NCBI GenBank assembly: GCA_009823505.1
Contig: VZQC01005558.1
Span: 117,566 to 181,565, forward strand
Length of the DNA: 64,000 bases
Source of the DNA: Rhizomys pruinosus
Taxonomy: Eukaryota; Chordata; Mammalia; Rodentia; Spalacidae
Reading direction: 5' to 3'
Below the pieces are notes generated by a model that saw only the letters and a program-made list of their open reading frames with translations, searched no databases and was not told the origin of the DNA. Positions 45,218 through 56,820 of this stretch are shown piece by piece; within the stretch, counting starts at the first letter, position 1, and each line of letters starts with the position of its first letter. Position numbers and translations under genes: made by a program.

Positions 45218-45331
45218 AGTCTTTTTGAGACAGGGTCTCTTTGTAGCCCCATCTGGCCTGAAATTCACTCTGTAGACCAGACTGGTCTTGAACTCACAGA
45301 GATCCACCTGCCTTTGCCTCCTGAGTACTAT
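45218..45331 (-). mobile_element. B1 SINE, truncated
   Basis: Minus strand 'gagatctctgtgagttcaa'-type B1 middle through 'gctacaaagagaccctgtct' and the tail. The 5' part is short ('actcaggaggcaaaggcagg' only). It sits inside the L1 ORF1 sequence. Confidence 0.85.
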
Positions 45332-45699
45332 CTTCTTTTAGTTCTTTGATTTGTTTGTTTATACATGTAGTTCTTTAAATTTGTCCAATTCTTTGATCAT
45401 GTTTATGACTGTTCTTTTAAATTCTGTGTCCTGGATTATCTCTAGAGATTTCTCATTGTAGAACCAGTTGTGTTTTATGGGAATATATTATTTTAGTTTT
45501 CTGTATTATTATTTTTCCATTGTGATTTTGGCATGTGTATTTCTTTTGCTGTTTGTGATTCTGTCATGAAACTCAAGCTTTCCTTTGAGTTGAAGTCTGA
45601 TTCTGTTTTTATTATTGCTGTGCCTTTGTTATTTTCTTATTGGGTATGAAAACGTAGTTGGTCTGGGCTTGAGTTTCTCTCTTTTGATTTTATATTGGA

Positions 45700-46080
45700 G
45701 GGCCCAGATAGCTTTGGCCCAGCTACTTAGGAACTCCTGCAGAGGCCCAAGTCAGGTGCCAATCAGGCATCCTCGGGCTTCCTCCTAAGGTCTGGACCCC
45801 AATTAACAAATAGTCACAGCACAATTTGGGAAGCTTGCTAGGGGGAGGCCCGATTTAGGCCCTCTTAGGCAGTCTGCAAAGGTCTGGATCCCTATTAACC
45901 AGCAGAGAAGCCCAGTCGTGGAGCTGTGGGAGAGACCACATGTGGTCCCAATGCAAGGAGTCACATATGGTCACAATGCAGGGGAATGGACACTGCAGAA
46001 TTAGGGAAGCTCACTCACCCCCATGTAGAGGCTGGGTCCAGGCATTCTCAGGCAGTTTGCAAAAGTCTCAAAGATGAAGC
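45700..46080 (-). repeat. imperfect tandem units next to L1 ORF1 (possible L1 5' UTR)
   Basis: Three related blocks near 45735, 45842 and 46024, each with a version of 'aggcccgatttaggc', 'cctc.ggcagtctgcaaagg' and 'tctggatccctatta'. The location just upstream of L1 ORF1 suggests promoter-type 5' UTR sequence. Confidence 0.45.
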
Positions 46081-47135
46081 TTTTAATAATTCACAAATGT
46101 TTTTAGCTAGATAATTATGAGGTCATATTATAATCAAATGTCATGCATATTCAATCTTTTTGTAATCTCCTCTGCTGCCCTAGTTGATGAGCTGCTGTAG
46201 AAAGAGTGCTTCTGAGGTCACAGAGCCATTCCAAGGACCAGGGTTACACCTGGGCTTCTTAAATTATTTTTAACTGGGAAAACAACCATAGATATATAGG
46301 TATACAAATAAAACATTTATTGATAATAAATTTATTTTAAAACAATTGTTTATCATATATGTAATTTAAACACTTGTTGAAGAGAAAGGCAACTTTGAAT
46401 ACTAATGAGATGGATTATTTATTTTTACATAAAGAATTAAGTCTTGAAGAATTGATCTTACAGGACATAAAAGATGTTTTTCAGAGTTGATCAAGATTTG
46501 ATTTAATAATCTTCAATGCTGAGAACACTGAGTTGCATAAATACATAGTAAAAAACAGCAGAAGCCTGTTTAGACTTTTCAGAAATTGCTGGAAATTTTG
46601 TCCTAATCCAAAGCCAAAATTTACTGAATGATTTTTAATGGAACTCAAGCCAATAATTCAAAACAGCAATGTTTAAAGTAAAATATTCTAAGATAATACA
46701 ACCCAAAGCTAAAGTAATTTGATATTTATATGCTGAGGAACGGTAGGAAAATATTTAAAATCTTTGTTTTTAGAATTACAGTATTATATTTCTCTCAGAG
46801 CAGTAAAAACACTGCATTCAGTTCAAGTTTGTACTGCAAATACCACATTCTTGCATCTGAATGCTGTGTTTTGGGCAGTGTTCATCAGTAACACCTGGCA
46901 TCTTGCAGGAGCAGGCAAAGTTTGGGAACAAGGCTGCAATGAAGTAAAAGTCTGTGGATGCAAGGGAGAGGACTTCAGAAGCAGCTTGGAGTCAGCCTGT
47001 GTTTGGCTTTGAAATAAGTTTTGGTGATTCTGTGTTCAGAAACCTTTTACTCCTAGCAAATTTTTAGTGACTTTCAATTTAGCCATGTGATCCAATATAG
47101 GGTCATGACCCCCCCCCCCCCAGTTTAAAAAGCTG
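46081..47135. other. no recognised feature
   Basis: A/T-rich, about 1 kb. No repeat family or coding sequence that I can support. A C run lies at about 47109-47122. Confidence 0.4.
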
Positions 47136-47139
47136 CAGT

Positions 47140-47275
47140 TGATTTGGGCATGGCAATGCTCACCTTTAATCACAGCACTGGAAACAGAGGCAAGCAGATC
47201 TCTCAGATCAAGGCCAGCCTAGTCTTCATAGAGAATTCAAGGCCAGCAGGGGCTACAGGGAAACTGGGGGAAAAA
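47140..47275 (+). mobile_element. B1 SINE, diverged
   Basis: 'gggcatggcaatgctcacct', 'tttaatcacagcactgg', 'atcaaggccagcctagtctt' and 'ggggctacagggaaac' in the correct B1 order on the plus strand. Confidence 0.8.
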
Positions 47276-47414
47276 TATATATGATTTTTATCTGCATTAG
47301 AAACATAGCTTTCCAAGGTAGGTAATGAGTGCTGAATCCTGTGTCTTGCAGGAGGAGGTGGGGGGATTTCTAGATGCACAGCTGGTAGAACTGGAGGGAG
47401 TCTTTAAAAATTCC

Positions 47415-47613
47415 TTATTTATATTTTATGTGCCTGCATGCATTTAAGTTTACTACATGTGTGTAATATTGTGGAGGTCAGAAGAGGGTGTCAGATCCCC
47501 TGGGCCTGGAGTTACGGGTGGCTGTTTGCTGCTGTGTGCGTTCTGGGAACCACATCCTGGTCTTTTGCAAGAGCAACCAGTGCTCTTAACTGCTGAGCTA
47601 TCTCTTCAGCCCT
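47415..47613 (-). mobile_element. B3 SINE, older
   Basis: Plus strand 'gtggaggtcagaagagggtg', 'tcagatcccctgggcctgga' and 'gctgagctatctcttcagcc' are the complement of a B3. The internal duplication is absent. Diverged tail. Confidence 0.8.
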
Positions 47614-48075
47614 GAACTGGAATCTTAAAGGGGACTCTGCAATCCTAATGGCAGAGGGTGGACCTGGGGAGGGAGGATGGAATCACCACTAAAGAGCAGT
47701 TAGCAGCTCAAACCTGGAGGCTAATGTGGAGGGTCCTTTCACAGAAATTACTCAGAAACTCCATGAAGGAACATGAAAGCTTCACTTACTCTTCACAATG
47801 GTGGAAAGTGACAGGCTCAAACAAGTTATGGAAGAGTCAAACAGAAACCAGGAAAACGCTTCTATGTACTGAATGGAAACTGGTGTTTGAATTGCCTTGT
47901 CTGGATCAGCAGATGGCAGCCGTGAAGGGTGATGAAGATGAGCTGCCACTGGGACCTGGCTGGCCAAGTGGGACTCAGGAGGCCCTGAGGTCTGTTCTCC
48001 CACTCACCCCCTGTTTGGCTCCCTGGAGTATTTGAGGCACCATCAAAGGTGGCAGGTATTTTTCTTTCTGTTTTA

Positions 48076-48077
<2 letters not shown>
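47614..48077. other. no recognised feature
   Basis: A 125-codon frame at 47658-48035 (plus) has no recognisable domain or splice context. I do not call it a gene. Confidence 0.35.

Positions 48078-48078
<1 letters not shown>

Positions 48079-48114
<36 letters not shown>
48079..48114. repeat. (GT)n microsatellite
   Basis: About 18 GT units. Confidence 0.95.
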
Positions 48115-48116
<2 letters not shown>

Positions 48117-49105
48117 TTCTGGTGGTTTGAAGGGTGATGTCAGTTGTCTAGCCTGGCATCTAACAGGTTGCACGTAACTGTTGACTAATAAAATGCAAGA
48201 GCCCCCCCATCTAGTTTTATTGGGCGACTGTACAATTGCTGACCACTGGATGGCACTGTTTCCCCACCAGTGAATCTCCTGCTTCCCACACCCTCCCTCC
48301 CCCTTCTTGGTGGGGACAAAAGTGGCTGGAAACTGGTCCAGGTGCTGGATTCTGAGCTTCTTTTTCTTAAGTAACCTGCTTCCTCCTGGGAAGAAGAGAG
48401 AGACCCCGCAGCTACACGACTCAGGATGTTTTTCTCCTTTCTGTAATTTACATCGGAGCTGGTGCATTGTCTTTCTATTATTTCCTTTTTATCTAGCTGG
48501 AGACACTTTCGTTCAGTAGCAGCAAGAGATTTATTTTACAATCCATCCTACAGACAGGAATGTTCATGATTGCTGGTCCACAGGACACTGTGAGGTTTCA
48601 GGCACAACTTTAATATGTAGCAATGGCAGACAGAGGAGGTAGATTTCTACCTGGTTATTACTGTTATGAGGGCTCCTGAAGGCTTAGCTGTTCTCTTCTG
48701 CAGTGAAAATAGATGTTTCCCCAAGTGCTTATTTCTTTGGCTTCTGAGAGATGAGATGTGACATCTCTGATTGCCAGAGATCTTCATTATTGAGCAAGCC
48801 TTCCAACTGTCCTTGTAGAGTTCCTGGGATGTTCCAACTCCAACCAAAATTTTCTAACTGTCCCAGGGCACAGCTCAAGTCCAGTCAGAAGTGGCCACCT
48901 CCCTCAGTTCTTCCTCTGTACTTCAGGTGTCTTAAGGTAACTTGCCATGTCTTTAGGGATCTTTCAAAGACAGATTGAGCTGGGTCTTACTCTGGAGGTC
49001 TGGGCCTGTCTGATCTGTGCTGGTTCTTATGCTGTGACTTGGGACTTAGAAAAAGACACTATAATGACCAGAAAGGGCTTGAAAATTTATCCACTTCAAC
49101 TCCAT
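48115..49105. other. no recognised feature
   Basis: About 1 kb with no repeat family or gene that I can name. Confidence 0.4.
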
Positions 49106-49108
49106 TCT

Positions 49109-49135
49109 CTGTCTCTGTCTCTGTCTCTGTCTCTG

Positions 49136-49196
<61 letters not shown>
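49109..49196. repeat. (TCTGTC)n then (TC)n microsatellite
   Basis: Eight or so TCTGTC hexamers followed by about 20 TC dimers. Confidence 0.95.
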
Positions 49197-49199
<3 letters not shown>

Positions 49200-49345
49200 C
49201 TGGTGTATGCCTGGAAGTACAGTAAAGTGTGTACCTGTGTTTACATATGCAGAGGCCAGAGCTGAATGTTAGGTGTCTTCCTCTATTGTCCTCCACCTTA
49301 CCGTCTTAAGACAGAAGCTTGCCTTTTTGGCTAGGTTGACTGGGT
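49200..49345 (-). mobile_element. B4/RSINE1-type SINE fragment
   Basis: 'tgcagaggccagagctgaat', 'gtgtcttcctctattgtcct' and 'ccaccttaccgtcttaagac' follow the order of rodent B4-type elements on the minus strand. The 3' part of the order is lost. Confidence 0.55.
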
Positions 49346-50190
49346 CCCTTCCCTCTCCGTGCCATGGGTTCTTGGCCAGGTTTACAGCACCAGGCATCGG
49401 CTCCTCCCAATGAGAAAGCTGCTGGTTACCCCCATACCATTTGTGCCACTATTGCACCAGTGGGCATATCTTGGCAGGCTGGTGATTACTGTGGCTCACA
49501 GGGCTTAAAGCTGGATAAGACTCTTGATAGTCTTTTACTCCAGTGGCCTGCAAAGTGCCTTCTACCCATCTTCTTTCTCAATGCTTTAAAACGTCTTTTT
49601 TTTTTTTTTTTTTTAGCATATTTGGATATTTGGAACTCTTTCTGAAAGTCTCCTTACAAGTTAAGACTGGTGATGTGGATGGCAGGGCCTGCAGGGAGTG
49701 GTCCAGTTTGAAGACCCACTTGCTGCTGCTCAGCCCTCCTGTTTCTGCTCTGCAGACATCTGCCTGTTCTGCACCACAGCCTCCTCTCCTCTAATGGGGA
49801 TGAGAGACCACAGCTGAAGGTCGGGAATCAAACACAATCCAGACTGGTGAATAACGAGTGCTATAGTAACTGAATCCTCTCTTTGGGCAGGTCCTGGGCT
49901 AAGTCTTTTATTTCTAGAATTCATTTAATCCTCAGTAGTGCTCTGTGTGACACCGTGAGTCATCTCTAATTTACAGGCGAGAAAACTGGGGAGCAGAGAG
50001 GCTAAGTGGTGTGCATGGATCGCTCAGCCTGCCATACCAAACCTGCCCGAACTGTGGGTCCCACTGCCTTGTCTCTTTAACCACTCTACCACTTACTGTC
50101 TGTTGGTTCAAAGTTATAGTCTTTAAGTGGGGTGTGAGAGTGATTTTCATCTCAGTCCAGCCTTTCACCTCTTGCTGTCTCTAGTTTGGA
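49346..50190. other. no recognised feature
   Basis: A T run of 18 bases or so lies near 49597. The rest is unassigned. Confidence 0.4.
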
Positions 50191-50192
50191 GA

Positions 50193-50520
50193 TACACAGA
50201 GCCAGACCTGGGTATCAGCCACAGGACTACACCTGGATATAACCACAGGACTACACCTGGATATCAGCCATAGGACTACACCTAGATATCAGCCACAGAA
50301 CCAGACCTGGGCATCAGCCACAGAACCAGACCTGGGCATCAGCCACAGAACTAGGCCTGGGTATCAGCCACAGAACCAGACCTGCATATCAGCCACAGAG
50401 CCAGGCTTGGATATCAGCCATAGAGCCAGGCCTGGGTATCAGCCACAGAACCAAACCTGGGTATCAGACACAGAACCAAACCTGGGTATCAACCACAGAA
50501 CCAAACCTGGATATCAGTTG
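50193..50520. repeat. 25 bp minisatellite, ~13 copies
   Basis: The unit is close to ccagacctgggtatcag plus ccacagaa. Thirteen copies of the 'cctggrtatcag' core can be counted. Neighbouring units share variants, for example two 'gggcatcag' units in a row, and 'actacacctgg' units only at the 5' end. There are no spacers of unrelated sequence. Confidence 0.92.
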
Positions 50521-50565
50521 CAGAATGTTGGGCTGTATCTCTGTGCTGTTTCTATTTCTTAGAGC

Positions 50566-50568
<3 letters not shown>

Positions 50569-50605
<37 letters not shown>
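50569..50605. repeat. (GT)n microsatellite
   Basis: About 17 GT units, close to the minisatellite and directly before a B4-type SINE. Confidence 0.93.
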
Positions 50606-50608
<3 letters not shown>

Positions 50609-50619
50609 TCCTGGGTGTG

Positions 50620-50900
50620 TGGGTGCACTGGCACATGTGTGTGGAGGCTATATGTATCAGGTGTACTTCCTTAGAAGCCATCTACCTTGTTTTTGGAGGC
50701 AGAGTCTCTCACTGAGACATGGGACTCACTGATCAGGCTAGGCTGGCTGGGCAGAGTCCTAGGGAATCTACTTATCTCTGCCTCCTCAGGTCTGTGCTTA
50801 CAACTGTGCACACTATACCTCAATTTTTACATGGATGCTGGAGATTGAAATCAGGTCTTCACACTTGTGTAGAAGGCACCTGACCCTCTCCCAGCCCCAC
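50620..50900 (-). mobile_element. B4/RSINE1-type SINE
   Basis: Order on the plus strand: 'tggaggctatatgtatcagg', 'gaggcagagtctctcactga', 'ctaggctggctgggcagagt', 'tctgcctcctcagg', 'gatgctggagattgaaatca', 'ggtcttcacacttgtgtaga' and 'gaccctctcccagcccc'. This matches the composite layout of B4-type rodent SINEs, diverged. Confidence 0.65.
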
Positions 50901-52677
50901 AGATCATGCCTTTAACACCTTCAATTAGCTGAGTACTGTGCTGGCTGCTTTCCTCCCTTGCCCTGCCTGGGTTCATTGCAACTGCCAATTCCTCGTAGTC
51001 TTATCCTTGTGTGTGGCAGGATCAGGTTTAACAGAATCTCTCAATCAGTTAACCTTGCAGACAGAGCTCAAAATGCCCACACCACTCACAACATTTTAAC
51101 CAAGCTTACCACCAAGCAGCAGGCTAGGCACATTGTTTTCAGGTAGGTTGAAAGTGGTTATCTATGCACAATAACACACATGTAGAGACACTCAGCACAC
51201 ATACATGGTTTGAAGATGCGGCACATGCCCAGATGGGGATCTGGGGACTCCCTGGTTATCTTGGAAGCCCAGATTGGCCTGCTGCCATTTGTAGCCAACT
51301 GCAGCCCAAAGACCTGCCCTCTGCAATCTATTGGCTCAGCGTTTCCATTTATATTGATTTAGGAAATGCCAATGGCATTTACCTTGCTGAATATTCATCA
51401 TCTTCCAGATTGGAAACCTGTCAGTCTGTGTTGGCGGTGTGGGCAGTGAAGTTTCATGGACTGGGGGATAGGGAGGCTTGAACTGGCTTAGCATACTTGA
51501 GCTTTCTGTGCGTTAACCTCTTCCTGGGAATGCCAGTGTTTTCTTGCCTCTGCTCTCTCATGAATGGCAAGGAGGCTGTCCATCATCTAAGGCTTAGGGT
51601 TGGGCGTGAGTGTGTGTGCAATGGGCTTTCATCTGGGGCTGGGTGTGCTTTTGAGTTTGGCTTGGGACTTAGCACACCTCCTTCATGTAAATACTAGATC
51701 TTTTCAGAATGGAGGGCAGAGTGTGGATTCCCAGAGGGATGCTTGTGGATGGCAGGAAAACATGAAGATCCACACAGCCCAGAACACCTCTCAGGAGCAA
51801 GCAGCAATGGAGCTTCCAGGAACACATTCCTGCCCCCCACAAACAGGTCCCAGGATCCTGAATTCCGGCATTGCCAGAGAGCCCTAGAGCAGGGTTCTGC
51901 TGTGAAAGACCTGAGCAGGGTGTGACCCGCTGAGGTGCTTGGCCTCCTAGCCCCAGTTTCTTCTCTTTCAAAAGGGGCAGATACCTTCTCTAACAATTAG
52001 TGGAAGAGGGGAATGTGATAATGGACAGGAATCACAGAACATTTGGAAGTATCACACAGTTATTCATGAACACAAGAGCCCCTTTGGAGCAAAATGCTAT
52101 GACTTCATGCTGAATGGCTTTCATGCCTACAGCTTTGTGATGATGCCAGGTTACTTATTTCTCTGCCTCTGGAAGACAGTCTCATTTATATATAAGGAGA
52201 TCGGTGGTACCCACTTCCCTGGTAACTGTATGTGGGATACCAAACTTTAAACCCCGTGGGGCCCAGTGGGTATTAGTGAGATGTAGCTTCTCTCTTCCCA
52301 TACGTACTAATTGGTCAGCTCTTTGAAGAGGCAATGGAGTCCTCAAGGCTGCATGGAGACCTGGTTCCCATTTAGGGACTGCTAATGCCTTGGTCTGTGG
52401 CAAAATTGCTGATGCTATTCACAAATAATTTCTCTTTTCTCCATCTTAAATCATAATCTTATTTTTCTAATATAATCTTCTACATATGTTTAGTTTTGAC
52501 ATTCGTGACAGAATTATGGAATTTATTACGGCATTTAGACATGTAGCCCAGCTTTTCCTGCTCTGTAGTTTTAATGTAAGCCAGACATTCATTCTGTTTT
52601 GATTATTTATTATCTGTACTCTTCATACTTTCAAATAGAACTTGAAGGTACTTCCAGTGAATGCTAGCAGAAACAAT
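50901..52677. other. no recognised feature
   Basis: About 1.8 kb of unique-looking sequence. Frames up to 105 codons lack recognisable domains. No repeat family assigned. Confidence 0.4.
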
Positions 52678-52772
52678 AATAAAAGAGGAAGAGGGAGGGA
52701 GTGAGGGAGAGAGAAAGAGAGAGAGAGGAGAAAAAGAGGAAGAGGAAGAGGGAAGAGAGAGAGAGGGAGATC
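52678..52772. repeat. GA-rich low-complexity tract
   Basis: Purine-only GA/GGA/GAA motifs for about 95 bases. Confidence 0.93.
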
Positions 52773-53514
52773 CCACTGAGACATCCCCCCACTGAGAATT
52801 GGCTTTCAAAGTCTTCCTGCCCCTCCTGAGCAGTTTGCTTTGCTGTAAACTTCTAGTGGTTTGGGTACAAACAACTAAAAACAATAGGCTTTGTGTTTTT
52901 CACTGTCATATAAAAGCACCTAAGTGTGACCTCTGGGAAAACAGCTTTTCCCTGATGTGAAAACTAACATAATTCTGTGGTGAGACTTACCAAATGATAT
53001 GGCAAGAGCTGCTGGCCCTGAGGGTCTCACTGGCCTCCTCTTGCCTCACTGGGGCAGAGCCTCAGGATAGAGGGCTTGAGGTCTCCCTGAGGGCAAAGGG
53101 AGTGAACTGAAGGGTCCAGGTGTGCTTTCTTTTCATGGAGAGATGGGGTGTCATGTCTGTGAATCTCCTCACCAGACAGCCTTGCTCATGTAGTCTGAGG
53201 ACTGAGTTCTACTCCCTGTCTTCCAGAGTGTTGGCCTTATCCGAGGGTAGGCAGGAGGGAGGAGGTGGACTGTGCTTAGCTTCTAAAATAGAAACCTGTA
53301 GCCATCACAACACTGCATGCAACAGTTTTGACTAGGTTGATTCTAGTCAGGTTACCTGCTTGTCATCTGGTTCCATCCACTTTAATGGACATCAGGACAC
53401 CCTGCCAGGGGGAAGGGACCTTGTTCTGCATGGTCTGAAGGATACGGGATGGTTGACCTTTAGGTGGTGTGTGCACAGTGGCCTTGCAGAATGACTGAAG
53501 TGACTTCCAGGGAG
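52773..53514. other. no recognised feature
   Basis: No repeat or gene that I can support. Confidence 0.4.
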
Positions 53515-53700
53515 CCAGAGGAAGTGCAGTGGGAGCTGCTGGCAGGCAGTGCAGTGGGAGCCCCTGATGGGAACTGCAGTGGGAGCAGCGGGAGCCGCTG
53601 ACAGGAAGTGCAGTGGGAGCTGCTGACGCTGACGGGAAATGCATTGGAAGCCGCTGACAGGAAGTGCAGCGGGAGCTGCTGACAGGAAGTGCTGTGCTGC
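53515..53700. repeat. ~25-30 bp minisatellite, GC-rich
   Basis: Variants of 'ggaagtgcagtgggagctgc' plus 'tgacag' recur about seven times with insertions. Frames on either strand through it (for example 53363-53644 minus, Ala/Ser/Pro/Leu-rich) follow the repeat and are not called. Confidence 0.85.
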
Positions 53701-54724
53701 AGAGGAGTTCTTCATTTATAGGAGGAGGGGAGCCTTCTGTGTAACAACCCCTCTTTTGTTGTCCATGCTTGTGGATTTAAAAAGTTTTTTTCCCCCCGAG
53801 GGTAAGTTACACTTACAAATGTGTGCAGCTTACCTAACAGTTTAAATGAAAATTTTGATATATTCTATGAATTGTTGCCTCATTTGCATATCCTATCAAT
53901 TCAACGACATTTTGTACCATATTCAGCTCAGTAATTAAAAGCTGGATTCTAAAGGGCTGTGCATTGTACATTTCCACCTCAGAATGCAAAGTGCTGGCTG
54001 TTCTGCTGTGGCCTTAGCCATGGTGAATGCCCAGTGTGTGAGTAGAGGCTGAGGAAACCCTGGAGGCTGAGAGGCATGCATGCGGCTTTCTGTGTGGTCT
54101 GTGAGAATGGGCAGGAAATAGTGCTCCACTATGGAGAACAGGGTAATTGTGAAGGTAGTTGTGAGATGGTCCGGCACTGCTTCATCAGACACAGCGATCG
54201 GTTGGCTCCCTCTCATTATTTGGTGTGAACTCAGCCCTGCTGCTGCCCAGTGGTGAGTTTGCACCATTTTCCTTTCTCCCTTAAAAGGAAATTATCCAGA
54301 TGTCTCAGCAAGAAAACATTACTAGAGATGGTCTAGACTGGCCAGATGCTAAGGGCACCCACTAGGGTCCATCCGTCACTAAGGCTCTCCCTCCTTGGCC
54401 TCTGGGTTAGGAGAATTAAGAAGCACCCTTCATGAAAAGCGTCTTGGGTGGGGCCTGCTGATTTCTGATTGATACTTGTAATTGTCATAGCTGTGGGTCC
54501 TGGCTAGGCGGAGTGACAGAGGGAAGAGCTCCCAGCTGGACTGTTGTCTCTTGAGTGGTACTAGATGACCTGTTAAATTTTCAGCAGTGACAGGGCAGAT
54601 AGAGATGGGCAAGAAATGATGTGAGAGAGATCTCAGCAAATATGGATGACCCAGGGGTGTGTAAGAGGGCAGGAGACAGGGCAGAGCAGCAGACGTTTAC
54701 AGAGTGTGAGAAAGATAGTTGGAG
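53701..54724. other. no recognised feature
   Basis: About 1 kb with no assigned repeat or gene. Confidence 0.4.
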
Positions 54725-54838
54725 GCTGGGTATGGCGACTATACCTTTAGTCCCAGTACTCAGGAGGCAGAGGCTGGTGGATATCTCTGTAAGGCTTCAC
54801 AGTGATACTCTATCTAAAACAACAAAACAACAAAAAGC
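54725..54838 (+). mobile_element. B1-type SINE, diverged
   Basis: 'ggctgggtatggcgactata', 'cctttagtcccagtactcag' and 'gaggcagaggctggtgga' are clear. The second half is shortened to 'aaggcttcacagtgatactc' and an A/C-rich tail. Old or monomer-like B1. Confidence 0.75.
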
Positions 54839-56555
54839 TACTGAGAGGGTCTGGAATCTCCACCTGTAGGGCAGGGAGTAGGGAAGAGAGAACTGAGAAA
54901 CATGGGTGCTCTGGGTGCTGCTGATCTGCACAGGTCTTGGCTTCACACAGCTGAGCTTTCAGAGCATGCAAGGCTGAGATGGAAGTTTCAGCAAGTGACT
55001 CTGTGGAGCGGCTTTCTATCTTTTCAAGCGTATTTGGCTGGACCAAGAAGGCTTCTACAGAAAGTGCCATCTTGCCATCCTCTGGATGGCTAGTCAGGAG
55101 GTCTGACCCTTTCAACATGGCCTCAGCCTCCCAGAAGGGAGAGTGCTATGACAGAGGAACTTCAAGATTTTTCCTGCATGTTTCCAAACTCATTCTAACC
55201 ATGGAAAGAGCAGGAAAGTTTCAAGAGAGCAGTGTTATCCCAGGAGAGGGAGGTACCAGCTTGTTAGCTGTGGGCTTGACTGTGGTTAGGTCACAGGCTG
55301 AGGATGTTTGTATACTGTCCACCCAGCTGCAAGTCTCAGTTATCCAGTGCTGCCCTCACACACATGGGATGGGATAAGGGGTACACACCTGTCAATAGGG
55401 GGAACATCACTCCTGTGCCAGCTGACTCCTAAGCCTTGAAAGGTGGGATAATTAACAGGGCTTCATTGAAGCCAGTTAAGCAGTTCAGCCTAGATTTGAA
55501 TCAGATCTGTGAGACTTCATGAATGCAAACATCGGGGCCATCTGGATGTTTTTGCCTCCTAGAGACAAGAGAAATGAAGGTAAGCTGTTTAAGCATTTTA
55601 TAAAGGGTGGTAGCATTTATATTTTCTTCCATTTACTATTCCCCCCTTTTAAGCTATTGGTAGTTGGTTGGTGGAAAGAAAGTTGAGACCTATAATCTTA
55701 AAATGGGGTTTGAGTACTTGGTGGTTTGGGTCTATGTGGATCCTTCCATCAATGTAGAAATAAAAATGGCTCTGTCTTTCTGACATGTATTGAACTGTCT
55801 ACCCAAATGCTTATCTATCTGAGCTCTCTACTCTGGGAAAGGGTCACAGTTCGTGAACTTGGGCTTGAAACTTTTATCAACAAAATACATCTTACAGATT
55901 ATACAGTAATAGTCCTTAATGGATTATTGGTGCATGGAGTGGGAGTGGGGGTGGAGGTGGGGGAGTGCCTCATCTTACCTTTCTCTGATGTCTTCAATGT
56001 TCTGTTCTGAGTTAATAAGTAAAATAATGCAGAAAACATCATTTTAAACAGGCATTACCCCTCCCCCCCCAAAAAAAAAGATGTGGGAGTGAAGGGCAGG
56101 CAAAGCGGCAGCTCACATAGTCCAGGGTGGGTATGAAAGAAAAGCTGTCCCCTGTTGTCTGCTGAGGACTCAGGTCTCACTTTGTGTCATTCAGGACAGA
56201 TCTGGACTTTGATCTTATTTGCAAGTTGGGTCAATTCACTGATATTTTATCTGCAGTTCTCGCCAAAGTGGCTGCTTGAGGTCCCCATCTGCTAGCTGTG
56301 GATGAGCTTCGAGTCAGCCTGCAGGCACAGCTGCAGGGTAGACAGAGAGGAAGCCCTTTACCTATGCTCCAGTGTAAACATGCTTCTAAAAAGAGAAAAG
56401 GAGCCAAGGTCTCCCCATGTGGCCACAGGCGCTGCTGCCTTTTCTGTCCCGTTACTTGTGGAGCCATCTTTCCCGAGAGTCCTTCAAGTAGGGCTGCTGG
56501 TGACTGGGGAGAAGGTGAGATTTCCAGCTTGGCTGTGTGAGGCTGGGGTGGGGGG
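54839..56555. other. no recognised feature
   Basis: About 1.7 kb. G-rich 'gtgggagtgggggtggaggt' near 55938 and a C8/A9 run near 56059-56080. No gene supported. Confidence 0.4.
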
Positions 56556-56559
56556 TTGA

Positions 56560-56820
56560 TAGTGTGTGTGAATATGTATGGTGTGTATGTACATGTGTGT
56601 ATGTAAATGTGTGATATGGCCTGTTTGATGTATATATGCATGCAGGGTCACATGTGTAGTGTATCTGTGCATGTGTGTGCTTGGATGTATATGTTAATAT
56701 GTGAGTATAGTGTGCGATGTGTTTGCATGTTTAGGCACCCGTGTACAGTCCACATGTGTGCTGTGTGTACTTACATTGTATGTCATATGGGTACGGTGTT
56801 TGCGTGGTGTGTGTGACTGG
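56560..56820. repeat. TG-rich degenerate microsatellite
   Basis: 'gtgtgtatgt', 'catgtgtgta' and similar motifs over about 260 bases, without a pure core. Confidence 0.8.

Larger units (their letters stand above)
43030..45660 (-). mobile_element. old L1: 5' part of ORF2 and ORF1
   Basis: On the minus strand, ORF2 starts near 44180 with 'LSIITLNTSGLNSPVKRHRL' and continues through endonuclease-region sequence ('MDLTDIYQIFHPSTKENTFY', 'SAPHSTFSKINDILG') to about 43030. Upstream, ORF1 (44255-45480) shows coiled-coil-type sequence 'GESLTNRINEMENRIWISRL'. All frames are broken. It is more diverged than the L1 at 24591 and is interrupted by the repeat and B1 at 45009-45330. Confidence 0.85.

Noticed and set aside
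44749..45307. Long Glu/Lys/Arg-rich proteins on the minus strand
   Set aside because: They are translations of the (TTC)n/(TCC)n repeat joined to L1 ORF1 remnants.
47658..48035. 125-codon plus-strand frame
   Set aside because: No recognisable domain, conservation evidence or splice context. Length is within chance expectation for this window.
50193..50520. CRISPR-like array
   Set aside because: Units are directly contiguous, with no unique spacers, and the host is a rodent. It is a minisatellite.
53363..53715. Ala/Pro/Leu/Ser repeat proteins on the minus strand
   Set aside because: They track the minisatellite units and have no flanking unique coding sequence.
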